Of a DNA stretch of 58,830 nucleotides, positions 42,807 through 51,074 are shown piece after piece. Position 1 is the first letter of the stretch. Every line of letters starts with the position of its first letter. The notes beneath the pieces were generated by a model. The model saw only the letters and a list, made by a program, of their open reading frames with translations, was not told the DNA's origin and did not search any database. The stretch comes from Cohnella fermenti (lineage in GTDB: Bacteria > Bacillota > Bacilli > Paenibacillales > Paenibacillaceae). Made by a program: the position numbers and the translations under genes. The stretch is from assembly GCF_004801405.1 (NCBI RefSeq), contig NZ_SSOB01000053.1:1-58830 (forward strand), in the 5' to 3' direction.

Positions 42807-43562
42807 TTACTTCGCCCCCTCGACGAGCGCGATGTAAGAAGCGGGCTCCAGACTTGCGCCCCCGACGAGCGCGCCGTCGATATCGGATTGGCCCAGGTAC
42901 TCGGCCACATTGTTCGGCTTCACGCTGCCGCCGTACTGAATGCGAACCTTCGCTGCGACTTCCGCGCCGTACAGGCCGCCGACTACGCTGCGGATATAAG
43001 CGATCGCTTCGTTGGCGTCGGTCGCCGTCGAAGACTTGCCGGTGCCGATCGCCCAGATCGGCTCGTAAGCGATGACGGTCTCGGCGACTTGCTCGGCCGT
43101 CAGGCCGGCGAGAGCCGCTTCCGTCTGCACGCGGTTCACTTCGTCCGTCTTGCCGGCTTCGCGCTCTTCGAGCTTCTCGCCGACGCACAGAATCGGAGTC
43201 AGGCCGTGCTTGAACGCGGCATGCAGCTTCTTGTTGACAGTCTCGTCCGTCTCATTGAAGTATTGGCGACGCTCCGAGTGGCCGACGATGACGTAGTCGA
43301 CGCCGAGATCCTTCAGCATGACGCCGCTGATCTCGCCGGTGAACGCGCCGTTGTCTTCGAAGTGAAGGTTCTGCGCGCCGATCTTGATCGACGTGCCCTT
43401 CACTGCGGAGACGAGCGCCGGCAGCGCGATGTACGGAGCGCAGATAACGCTCTCGACGCCCGCAACCTCCGCCTTGCCCTTCACATCCGCCACGAACGCG
43501 ACGGCCTCCGGAACGGTTTTGAACATTTTCCAATTGCCTGCGATAATCGGTGTTCTGCTCAT
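42807..43562 (-). CDS. tpiA: Triosephosphate isomerase
   Basis: Interconverts dihydroxyacetone phosphate and glyceraldehyde 3-phosphate. The 251-residue TIM barrel has all catalytic elements: Lys 12 in AGNWKMFK, His about 95 in VIVGHSERR, Glu about 167 in AYEPIWAIGTG and the phosphate loop IQYGGSVKP. The ATG at 43562 has a GAGGGTGA-like ribosome binding site and follows pgk after ten bases. It is in the glycolytic operon between pgk and gpmI, as in B. subtilis. Confidence 0.98.
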   Translation of the reverse strand: MSRTPIIAGNWKMFKTVPEAVAFVADVKGKAEVAGVESVICAPYIALPALVSAVKGTSIKIGAQNLHFEDNGAFTGEISGVMLKDLGVDYVIVGHSERRQYFNETDETVNKKLHAAFKHGLTPILCVGEKLEEREAGKTDEVNRVQTEAALAGLTAEQVAETVIAYEPIWAIGTGKSSTATDANEAIAYIRSVVGGLYGAEVAAKVRIQYGGSVKPNNVAEYLGQSDIDGALVGGASLEPASYIALVEGAK

Positions 43563-43572
43563 CGGTTCACCC

Positions 43573-44754
43573 TCACTTATCGTTCAGTGCAACGACGCCT
43601 GGAAGAGCCTTGCCTTCCATGAATTCCAGGGACGCGCCGCCGCCTGTGGAGATATGGTTCATCTTGTCGGCCAGGTGGAACTTCTCAACCGCTGCAGCGG
43701 AGTCGCCGCCGCCGATTACCGTGTAGCCGTCCGTCTCTGCGCAAGCTTGCGCAACCGCCCGGGTGCCGTGTGCGAAGTCGTCGACTTCGAAGACGCCCAT
43801 CGGTCCGTTCCAGAGGATCAGCTTGGAGTTCTTGATGACTTCGGCGTAGATCTCGCGGGTCTTCGGTCCGATGTCGACGCCTTCCTTCGTTGCCGGAATG
43901 CCGTCGGTGCCGACGATCTCGGAGTTGACGGCCGCCTTGAAGTCTTCCGATACGACGATGTCGACCGGCAGGTAGAAGTTCTTGCCGAGCTTCTTCGCCT
44001 TCTCGATGAATTCAAGCGTCAGGTCGAGCTTGGAGTCGTCGCACAGCGACAGACCGATCTCGTTGCCTTGAGCCTTGAGGAACGTGTAGGACAGGCCGCC
44101 GCCGATGAGGACGTTGTCGGCAATCTCGATCATCTTGTTGATGACGTCGATCTTGTCCTTGACCTTCGAGCCGCCGACGATCGCCGTGAACGGACGCTCC
44201 GGATTGTTCAGCGCCTTGCCAAGAACGTCGAGCTCCTTCTCCATCAGGAGACCCGATACGGCAGGCAGGAAGTGCGCGATGCCTTCGGTGGAAGCGTGGG
44301 CGCGGTGAGCGGCGCCGAACGCGTCGTTAACGAAGATGTCGGCCAGGGAAGCGAACGCCTTCGCCAGCTCCGGATCGTTCTTCTCTTCGCCTTCGTAGAA
44401 GCGAACGTTCTCGAGCAGCAGCACGTCGCCCTCGTTCAGGGCGGCAACCTTCGCTTCTGCGGCGGCGCCGATCGCTTCGTCGGCCTTCGCTACCGGCTTG
44501 CCGAGCAGCTCGGACAGGCGGGCGGCAGCCGGAGTCAGGCGCAGCTCCTCTACGAATTGGCCCTTCGGACGGCCCAGGTGGCTCGCCAGGATGACCTTCG
44601 CGCCGTTCTCGAGCAGGAACTTGATCGTCGGCAACGTCTCCCGGATGCGGGTGTCGTCCGTAATGGCACCGTTCTCGAGCGGAACGTTGAAGTCCACGCG
44701 CACGAACACTTTCTTGCCCTTCACGTCGATATCGCGAATGCTCTTCTTGTTCAT
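43573..44754 (-). CDS. pgk: Phosphoglycerate kinase
   Basis: Produces ATP from 1,3-bisphosphoglycerate. The 393-residue protein shows KKVFVRVDFNVPLENG and SHLGRPKG of the substrate site, FTAIVGGSKVKDKI, the hinge region and the nucleotide-site GGGDSAAAVEKF near the C-terminus. Length and order are standard. A purine-rich AGGAGGAGAG ribosome binding site precedes the ATG at 44754. It is separated from gapA by about 140 bp containing a long stem-loop, a longer gap than elsewhere in the operon. Confidence 0.98.
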   Translation of the reverse strand: MNKKSIRDIDVKGKKVFVRVDFNVPLENGAITDDTRIRETLPTIKFLLENGAKVILASHLGRPKGQFVEELRLTPAAARLSELLGKPVAKADEAIGAAAEAKVAALNEGDVLLLENVRFYEGEEKNDPELAKAFASLADIFVNDAFGAAHRAHASTEGIAHFLPAVSGLLMEKELDVLGKALNNPERPFTAIVGGSKVKDKIDVINKMIEIADNVLIGGGLSYTFLKAQGNEIGLSLCDDSKLDLTLEFIEKAKKLGKNFYLPVDIVVSEDFKAAVNSEIVGTDGIPATKEGVDIGPKTREIYAEVIKNSKLILWNGPMGVFEVDDFAHGTRAVAQACAETDGYTVIGGGDSAAAVEKFHLADKMNHISTGGGASLEFMEGKALPGVVALNDK

Positions 44755-44821
44755 GGTAAGCTCTCCTCCTATGGTTCGGACTATGGTTCGGATCTTAGGG
44801 CTCGAATCTTTATAAACGGCG

Positions 44822-44864
44822 GTAAAGAGGAGAACGGTCGTCAGAACGGTCGTCTCCTCTTTAC
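44822..44864 (-). other. Strong stem-loop in the gapA-pgk spacer
   Basis: GTAAAGAGGAG pairs perfectly with CTCCTCTTTAC. The 21-base loop is itself a direct duplication, AACGGTCGT-CAG-AACGGTCGT. No T-run follows, so it is more likely an RNA processing or stability element adjusting gapA against downstream genes than a terminator. Confidence 0.55.
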
Positions 44865-44893
44865 GCGTTATCGGTTATAAGTTGGGGCGAATC

Positions 44894-45901
<1,008 letters not shown>

Positions 45902-46002
45902 TGAATGGTTCCTCCTTGGAAAACTTTGTTTTATTTTGATCTATAGAAGGCGCTATAATGCGCCTAGACCACACTGGTTGGTGAAAAGTTCCTCTCGATC
46001 GC

Positions 46003-47025
46003 TCATCCGTGCTTTAACGCTTCTTCGGCGGCCGCCTCGTCCGTGACGAGAATGTCGTCGTGCCCGAACCGCAGCACTGCGGCAATCGCTTCGCCCTTGC
46101 TTCTGCCCCCGGCGAGTCCGATAACCGTCCTGGCGGCTTCGATGTCCTCCAGGTGAAGCCCGGCATTCGCCGTGCGATGCATCACCCGGCCCGAGCGGTT
46201 GAAGTAATAGCCGAACGCTTCGGCGAGCGCTCCGTCTTGAAGCAGCGTCCCGATCGTGTCCTCGTCCAGCTTCCGCCTTCGCGCCATGGTGGAGGCATCT
46301 CCGATTCCATGGACGACGATGTTCGCCCGGCGGATCATATCCACCACTTCCCGAACGTTCGGCTCCATCATGATCGTCTGATACGCTTCCTCGCTCAGAT
46401 GGTCCGGCACGTGAAGCATTCGGGAGCGCGCTCCCGTCTTCTTCGCAAGCTGCGCGGCGATCGTGTTCGCCTGGTAATCGACGCTCTCTCCGAGCCCGCC
46501 TCTTGCCGGAACGAACCAATTGTCTTCAAGTAAAGAAGCAACCTTAAAATGAGAAGCCATGTTCGCCATCGTCGTGCCGCCCATGACGGCGACGATATCT
46601 CCCGGGGCAAGGGCTTGGCCAAGCATCCGTCCGCCGGCTCTGCCGAGCTCCCGCTTCGCCTCGTCCGAGACGTCCGAATCTCCGGCCACGACAATGACTT
46701 GGCGCAGGCCGAACTTCGCGCGAACGGCTTCCTCCAGCTCCGCCAGACCGAACAGCTCCTTCACGAGCGGTTCCATCTCCTCGAGCAAGCGTCTTCCGCT
46801 CTCGCTGAGAGTCATGCCGGCGGTTCCGGCTTCAAGCAAGCCTTGCTCGCGAAGCAGGTCGATCTCGGCGCGCAGAGTTCGTTCGGTCAGGTCCAGGCTT
46901 GCGGCAAGCGAGCGGCGTCCCACCGTTCCGGAGACGAGAATTCGATGAAGAATGTCGTACCGCTTCTTCATGACCTGAAGCAAGTCCGGGACAAGCTTCT
47001 TCTGTACGTGCAAGATCTTGCTCAT
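46003..47025 (-). CDS. cggR: Central glycolytic genes regulator CggR
   Basis: SorC-family repressor of the glycolytic operon, inactivated by fructose 1,6-bisphosphate in B. subtilis. An N-terminal winged helix (residues about 25-75, VSGTVGRRSLAASLDLTERT) is followed by the sugar-binding domain with ALAPGDIVAVMGGTTM and NIVVHGIGDAS. Length is 340 residues from ATG 47025, which has AGGGGGAAG upstream; an ATG nine codons earlier is inside the leader without a good site. The operator lies 70 bp upstream in its own promoter, so it is autoregulated. Confidence 0.95.
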   Translation of the reverse strand: MSKILHVQKKLVPDLLQVMKKRYDILHRILVSGTVGRRSLAASLDLTERTLRAEIDLLREQGLLEAGTAGMTLSESGRRLLEEMEPLVKELFGLAELEEAVRAKFGLRQVIVVAGDSDVSDEAKRELGRAGGRMLGQALAPGDIVAVMGGTTMANMASHFKVASLLEDNWFVPARGGLGESVDYQANTIAAQLAKKTGARSRMLHVPDHLSEEAYQTIMMEPNVREVVDMIRRANIVVHGIGDASTMARRRKLDEDTIGTLLQDGALAEAFGYYFNRSGRVMHRTANAGLHLEDIEAARTVIGLAGGRSKGEAIAAVLRFGHDDILVTDEAAAEEALKHG

Positions 47026-47092
47026 CGACTGGCTTCCCCCTATTGCCGACAACGAATCGGCAAGCTGCGGGATGCAGGGCTGGACGTTTAAT

Positions 47093-47154
47093 GTCCCGCT
47101 ACTTCATTTTAAGTCCCACAACCTTATTTTAATGGAACTTCCTGATTCGCGCAA
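47093..47154 (-). promoter_or_regulatory. Promoter and CggR operator of the glycolytic operon
   Basis: On the minus strand TTGCGC (47154-47149) and TAAAAT (47131-47126) are 17 bp apart, a good sigma-A promoter. Just downstream, two GGGAC half-sites (47117-47113 and 47097-47093) lie exactly 20 bp apart, the period of the CggR direct-repeat operator known from B. subtilis (CGGGAC N6 TGTC N4 repeated). Bound tetramer would block transcription just after initiation. Confidence 0.82.
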
Positions 47155-47262
47155 TAGAGTTTTCAAACAATCGACTTTTTTGCCTCGCCGATTTCCCTTG
47201 CTTTATTCCGATTCATCGACTATAATAACTTTTGCTGTCTCCTAACTTTACGAAGACAACAT

Positions 47263-47337
47263 GCGCCCGTGGTCCAACGGATATGACGCAGGCCTCCGGA
47301 GCCTGAGATTGGGGTTCGATTCCCTACGGGCGCGCCA
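47263..47337 (+). tRNA. tRNA-Arg (CCG)
   Basis: A cloverleaf folds with acceptor GCGCCCG/CGGGCGC, anticodon stem CAGGC/GCCTG with loop CTCCGGA (anticodon CCG, reading CGG), T-arm TGGGG-TTCGATT-CCCTA, and an encoded CCA end. It stands alone just upstream of clpP; B. subtilis also has an arginine tRNA beside clpP. Confidence 0.95.
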
Positions 47338-47354
47338 TACCACACACATGACGA

Positions 47355-47383
47355 AGCAGCCGTTATCGCGGTTGCTTTTTTTG
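47355..47383 (+). terminator. Terminator of tRNA-Arg
   Basis: AGCAGCCG-TTATCG-CGGTTGCT followed by seven T residues. Confidence 0.85.
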
Positions 47384-47510
47384 TTGTTCCGCGGAGCCCG
47401 GCTCCCGTCCTCCCTCCCTATCCTCGCGGCGAACGAGTCCCGCAAGCGCAGCCTCTATTATGTCCTTCCTGTGCGTCAATACGCCATATGATGCATCGAC
47501 CCAGCCGCAA

Positions 47511-47551
47511 CTTTGACTTTCTTTGACTTTTGTTTGACGATGGATTAGAAT
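47511..47551 (+). promoter_or_regulatory. clpP promoter overlapped by a CtsR box
   Basis: TTGACT (47523-47528) and TAGAAT (47546-47551) are 17 bp apart. TTTGACT at 47512 and 47522, separated by three bases, is the exact inverse of the CtsR heptad pair AGTCAAA-N3-AGTCAAA; a third TTTGAC is at 47533. The repressor would cover the -35, so clpP should be under heat/stress derepression. Confidence 0.85.
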
Positions 47552-47598
47552 GGAGAAACCATAATTAATTACCCCAAATATTGAGGAGGGATTGACGA

Positions 47599-48180
47599 AT
47601 GAGCTTTGTCCCTATGGTCATTGAACAGAGCAATCGCGGAGAACGCGCCTACGACATTTATTCCCGACTTCTTAAGGATCGAATCATCTTCCTCGGAACC
47701 GGCGTGAACGATGTGGTCGCCAACTCCATTATCGCCCAGATGCTATTCCTCGCCGCCGACGATCCCGAGAAGGATATCAGCCTCTATATCAACTCGCCGG
47801 GCGGTTCGATTACGGCAGGCATGGCCATCTACGACACGATGCAATTCATCAAGCCCGACGTCTCCACGATCTGCGTCGGCATGGCGGCTTCCATGGGAGC
47901 CTTCCTGCTTACGGCCGGAGCGAAGGGCAAGCGATACGCGCTCCCGAACAGCGAAGTGATGATTCACCAGCCGCTGGGAGGGGCCGAAGGCCAGGCGAGC
48001 GACATCGAGATCCGGGCCCGCCGAATCCTGAAGATGCGCGACAAGCTGAATCGGATTCTCTCCGAGAGAACCGGCCAGCCGCTCGAGAAGATCGAGAAGG
48101 ACACCGACCGCGACAACTTCATGGAAGCGGAAGTTGCACGAGAATACGGTCTCGTCGATAAAGTTATCGAGAAGCTGTAA
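47599..48180 (+). CDS. clpP: ATP-dependent Clp protease proteolytic subunit ClpP
   Basis: Self-compartmentalised serine protease working with ClpX/ClpC/ClpE; also the protease that clears ssrA-tagged proteins. The 193-residue sequence has the complete catalytic triad Ser 98 (GMAASMGA), His 123 (MIHQPLGG) and Asp 172, and the N-terminal FVPMVIEQSNRGERAYDIYSR of mature ClpP. ATG at 47599 has GAGGAGGG. Single-gene unit with its own CtsR-type promoter and terminator. Position between tRNA-Arg and the whiA/yvcK region follows Bacillus synteny. Confidence 0.98.
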   Translation: MSFVPMVIEQSNRGERAYDIYSRLLKDRIIFLGTGVNDVVANSIIAQMLFLAADDPEKDISLYINSPGGSITAGMAIYDTMQFIKPDVSTICVGMAASMGAFLLTAGAKGKRYALPNSEVMIHQPLGGAEGQASDIEIRARRILKMRDKLNRILSERTGQPLEKIEKDTDRDNFMEAEVAREYGLVDKVIEKL

Positions 48181-48190
48181 CGCCCCTCCG

Positions 48191-48233
48191 AAGCTCCTCC
48201 GTCCGGTTTTCCAAGCCGGCGGAGGAGCTTTAT
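48191..48233 (+). terminator. Terminator of clpP
   Basis: AAGCTCCTCCG...CGGAGGAGCTT, extended by CCGG/CCGG around a TTTTCCAAG loop and followed by TAT; stable but with a short T-run. Confidence 0.7.
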
Positions 48234-48382
48234 CACACCTTTCGTGTTTTGTCAACAAAAATTCAAAACTTTGAATCCCCCCTCTGCGAATTTACCATCC
48301 CATGATAAACTAGTTTCATGGAAGTTCCATAAACAACCATATCTAGCTATGGCCTAGAAATACCGCGAAGGGGGAACCCCCA

Positions 48383-48658
48383 ATGAGTCGTCCATCCCAA
48401 ACGATCCGCTTGGTATCTAGCAACAAGATTCCGCTTCAGCCTGTACAACCAGCCAAGCACGCTTCCGAGAACGAATACCCGGAGATGATTGCCTCCAGGC
48501 AGCTCAGCGACAAAGCCTCTCTGCTGCGCCCCTTGAAGGACGAGCACCTTCTGGAAGTATATCGCGAAGCGAAACGCATGAACCTGTCCGCCGAATTTAT
48601 CGAGCTCTTGGAAGACGCGATCGAGATGCGTCAACTGGAGCATCGATTGAAGGCATAG
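48383..48658 (+). CDS. sda: Sporulation histidine kinase inhibitor Sda, N-terminally extended
   Basis: Sda is a helical hairpin that blocks the sporulation kinases when DNA replication is disturbed. Residues about 48-91 (LRPLKDEHLLEVYREAKRMN, then LSAEFIELLEDAIEMRQLEH) match the whole known Sda hairpin. About 46 residues precede it (MSRPSQTIRLVSSNKIPLQP...), not present in the roughly 46-residue B. subtilis protein. The ATG at 48383 has AAGGGGG upstream, within a GGGGGAACCCCC dyad; an internal ATG at 48485 would give a shorter form but lacks a good site. DnaA boxes, known at B. subtilis sda, are not clearly seen. Confidence 0.85.
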   Translation: MSRPSQTIRLVSSNKIPLQPVQPAKHASENEYPEMIASRQLSDKASLLRPLKDEHLLEVYREAKRMNLSAEFIELLEDAIEMRQLEHRLKA

Positions 48659-49049
48659 TCTTAAGGCGCCGTCCCGACCGAATTCACAGTCAGTCCCACA
48701 TATAGACGGCCTCTTCCCAGGCCCGTTTGCCACTAGGCGGAGCAGCTACCGATGCTTCGCCTTATTATTTTGCGGAAGAACTCCCCATGATCGCCCCGAA
48801 GACTGGAGTTGTCGAACCTCCCGAAGCTCTCTTCCGCTCGGGATTTCTCCAATACTCCCTTACATAACCTCCTCTTCGGTCTTTTCCACGGTCTCCGTAT
48901 TCTTCCTCGCCGTCTTTTTTCGTAATCTCCCCCACACTCCTCTCCACAACCTACCTCCGCCATCTCCCTTGCCATTTCCCTTGTAGCCTTTGTAGTCTTC
49001 TGCGGCCTTCTTGCGCGAGGCTGTTCGCCCTCCCTACCCCGCCGACTTT

Positions 49050-49234
49050 TGCGGTTTTATATGAATTTTCACATTCATCGGCCTGGATTGGCGGGAATCG
49101 ACGCGTTTTATGTGATTTTTCGCATACATACGAGAATTAGAGCCGGAAATTCCTCCAGGAATGTGATTTTTCACATATAATCGTGCAAAGTGCCTGTTAT
49201 CGGACTGTGTCAATGTGATTTTTCACATAAAATT
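49050..49234. repeat. Four-module palindromic element, copy C
   Basis: Module centres lie near 49068, 49118, 49169 and 49221. Modules 3 and 4 are almost perfect palindromes (ATGTGATTTTTCACAT). The central CGGAAATTCCTCC is kept. It lies in the 1.07-kb gene-free gap between sda and the SIMPL gene; other content of that gap is given in separate entries, and 48659-49045 holds nothing I recognise. Confidence 0.82.
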
Positions 49235-49420
49235 GGGGAGTCCGGCGGGTTTGGAGGGGATTGGAGGGGGGGGGCAGCGACTTTATCAACGACTTCCTCC
49301 GCTCTTCGCCGTCGCTCGAACGGGATGTCGCGGCCCAGCCTGCAGCATCAGCAATTGGAATTGTATCATGCCATGGCACGCAGGTTCGCTCCGGCCCGAG
49401 CTGCTCCTGCGGTGCGAGCC

Positions 49421-49625
49421 ATTATGATCGAAATTTCGATCATAATGTTTCCCGTTTGCCCGTTTCGAGCAAATAACATCGAAATTTCAGCTTTATTTCG
49501 TGACTGATCCCCGCTCCAGACAAATAAGCCTGAAATTTCAACTACAATTCGCGTTTGACGCCCGATCTCGGCCAATAAGCTTGAAATTCCGATTATAATT
49601 TCCGCTGCTCGGTACCATCGGAGGA
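49421..49625. repeat. 51-bp tandem array of GAAATTTC palindromes
   Basis: Four units, each with a core like ATAARYNTGAAATTTCANNT, start about 51 bp apart: core GAAATTTC or GAAATTCC near 49430, 49482, 49533 and 49584. The first core is a long perfect palindrome, ATTATGATCGAAATTTCGAT with its mirror. One minus-strand frame is open and repeats EISxLFARxG with a 17-residue period, but there is no start signal. Confidence 0.75.
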
Positions 49626-49645
49626 ATGTTGCATTGATGCCCAAC

Positions 49646-49672
49646 AGGATAAGCTGATCCCAAGCTTATCCT
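49646..49672. repeat. 10-bp perfect inverted repeat
   Basis: AGGATAAGCT-GATCCCA-AGCTTATCCT lies between the 51-bp array and the terminator of the SIMPL gene. Role unknown. Confidence 0.5.
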
Positions 49673-49679
49673 CCAATAC

Positions 49680-49708
49680 AAAAAAGAGCGCGCAACCGCA
49701 CGCTCTTC
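49680..49708 (-). terminator. Terminator of the SIMPL-domain gene
   Basis: AGAGCG/CGCTCT stem, extended by GC pairs, with T residues after it on the minus strand (A-run at 49680-49684). Confidence 0.7.
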
Positions 49709-49729
49709 TCTGCCATTGATCTTGTCCTG

Positions 49730-50491
49730 TTACTTCATCGCATATTGCACCGTTACGCTCGCGCTAATCTCGATCTGCCCGCTCTGAATCGAGGTCGAAG
49801 CCGCATCGCTCATCGCCTTGGCCATCTGCAGCGACTCCGTCTGGATGACCGGAATCGGCGACACGTCTCCCTGGACGATGTTCAGCACTTCTCCGAGCTG
49901 CTTCTTCGCCGAGGTCGCGAGCACCGCCGCCTTCGCGTCCGCATTGGTCATCGCTTGCTTCAGCGCTTCCAGTTCGTACTGGTCTTGCTTCTCAGTGCTG
50001 AACCGCACGCCGTTCATGCGGTTGGCGCCGGCTGCGGACAGGTCGTCCAGCAGCTTGCCGATCTCCGTGAGCTTGCGATAAGACACCTGCACCGAGTGAT
50101 TGGCCACGTAGCCCTTCAGCACCTGGCCTTCCTTCTCCGTATAGTTGTACTCCGGCTGAACGTCGAAGCCGGTTGTCTGGACGTCCTGCTTGGCGAGACC
50201 GTAGGTCGTATACAGCACCTTCTCCACGGCCGCGAACGCGTCCGCATTCGCCTGCTGAGCCGCCTTCGCGTTCGCCCCTCTCGTCTCCACCGAGAATTTC
50301 ACGTATGCGATGTCCGGCTCCACCTTGATCGAGCCTTCGGCGCCGACCGTAATCGTACTTGCCGCCGAAGCGGCGGACGTCGTCGTCTCTGCCGACACCG
50401 GCTTCACCTCCCCTTGTCCTCCGAATCCGATCCAGCTTGCCAAGACAACCGCCAGAGCCAGCGCCGTAACCTTCCATCCTTTTCCGATCAT
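49730..50491 (-). CDS. Secreted SIMPL-domain (DUF541) protein
   Basis: A 253-residue exported protein. A signal peptide (KGWKVTALALAVVLASWIGF) is followed by a cleavable-looking VSAETTTS and the SIMPL domain from about residue 45: STITVGAEGSIKVEPDIAYVKF, then GLAKQDVQTTGFDVQPEY and YRKLTEIGKLLDDLSAAGANRMNG, ending in EISASVTVQYAMK. Members form periplasmic or surface rings and are linked to oxidative or membrane stress, but the role in Gram-positives is unclear. ATG at 50491 is at long spacing from AAGGGG; a GTG at 50506 is an alternative start. Confidence 0.88.
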   Translation of the reverse strand: MIGKGWKVTALALAVVLASWIGFGGQGEVKPVSAETTTSAASAASTITVGAEGSIKVEPDIAYVKFSVETRGANAKAAQQANADAFAAVEKVLYTTYGLAKQDVQTTGFDVQPEYNYTEKEGQVLKGYVANHSVQVSYRKLTEIGKLLDDLSAAGANRMNGVRFSTEKQDQYELEALKQAMTNADAKAAVLATSAKKQLGEVLNIVQGDVSPIPVIQTESLQMAKAMSDAASTSIQSGQIEISASVTVQYAMK

Positions 50492-50682
50492 AACCGTTAT
50501 CCACACCCCTTCGCCTGTTTGTCTACTCGACGCAGAGGATGCCCGGAATGTTGCATGATATTCGCTGCCGAAGCTAATTCTTCCACATTATCTTCTCAAA
50601 ACCGCCGCCAGTCCCATTGATTGCTCTTGAACTCCGCCTCGATTGCGCCGCGCCCCCGGAGCCTTCCCGAATCCCCCTACGC

Positions 50683-50706
50683 AAAAAGCCCCCTGACGGG
50701 GGCTTT
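50683..50706 (-). terminator. Terminator of the rapZ-yvcK-whiA-crh operon
   Basis: AAAGCCCCC-GTCA-GGGGGCTTT on the minus strand, followed by TTGCG after five T/A pairs; 15 bp past the crh stop. Confidence 0.85.
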
Positions 50707-50721
50707 GAGCCATTGGCTGCT

Positions 50722-50991
50722 TTATTGGTTCTCGAGCTCTTCCTTGCTGACTAGTTGGACTAAAGCGGTTACAGCCTGCTCGGCGTCCGATCCTTCTGCA
50801 CTTATCACGACTTCGGTACCCGAGCTAATCGCAAGGCTCATGATCCCCATGATGCTCTTGGCATTAACCTTCTTGTCGTCCTTCTCCACGAAGACGTCGG
50901 AGGAGAATTTATTGGCTTCTTGAACGAATAAAGCCGCCGGTCTGGCGTGAAGCCCCGTCTTAAGCCGAACAACCACCGGCTGTTTCGTCAT
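50722..50991 (-). CDS. crh: HPr-like protein at the crh locus, with His 15 and Ser 46
   Basis: An 89-residue HPr-fold protein. By position (after rapZ, yvcK and whiA) and by VNAKSIMGIMSLA around Ser 46 it corresponds to B. subtilis Crh, the CcpA co-effector phosphorylated on Ser 46 by HPr kinase. In B. subtilis Crh residue 15 is Gln, preventing PTS phosphotransfer; here TGLHARPAALFVQ has His 15. It could therefore act as a PTS phosphocarrier as well. ATG at 50991 follows AGGGGGTA. If this is the only HPr in the genome, ptsH would be the better name; the window cannot tell. Confidence 0.88.
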   Translation of the reverse strand: MTKQPVVVRLKTGLHARPAALFVQEANKFSSDVFVEKDDKKVNAKSIMGIMSLAISSGTEVVISAEGSDAEQAVTALVQLVSKEELENQ

Positions 50992-51074
50992 GGAACGGAT
51001 ACCCCCTATCTTAGTTCATCACGTGTATGGTCTATCGTCTATTATACAATGTTAGCGGTTGTTTCGCCATAAGG

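Noticed and set aside
48733..48975. An 80-codon minus-strand frame between sda and the palindromic element
   Set aside because: Arg/Glu/Lys-rich, no ribosome binding site, no family resemblance; left unannotated.
49366..49644. A 92-codon minus-strand frame with a 17-residue repeat
   Set aside because: It begins at a TTG without ribosome binding site and is explained by the 51-bp array.
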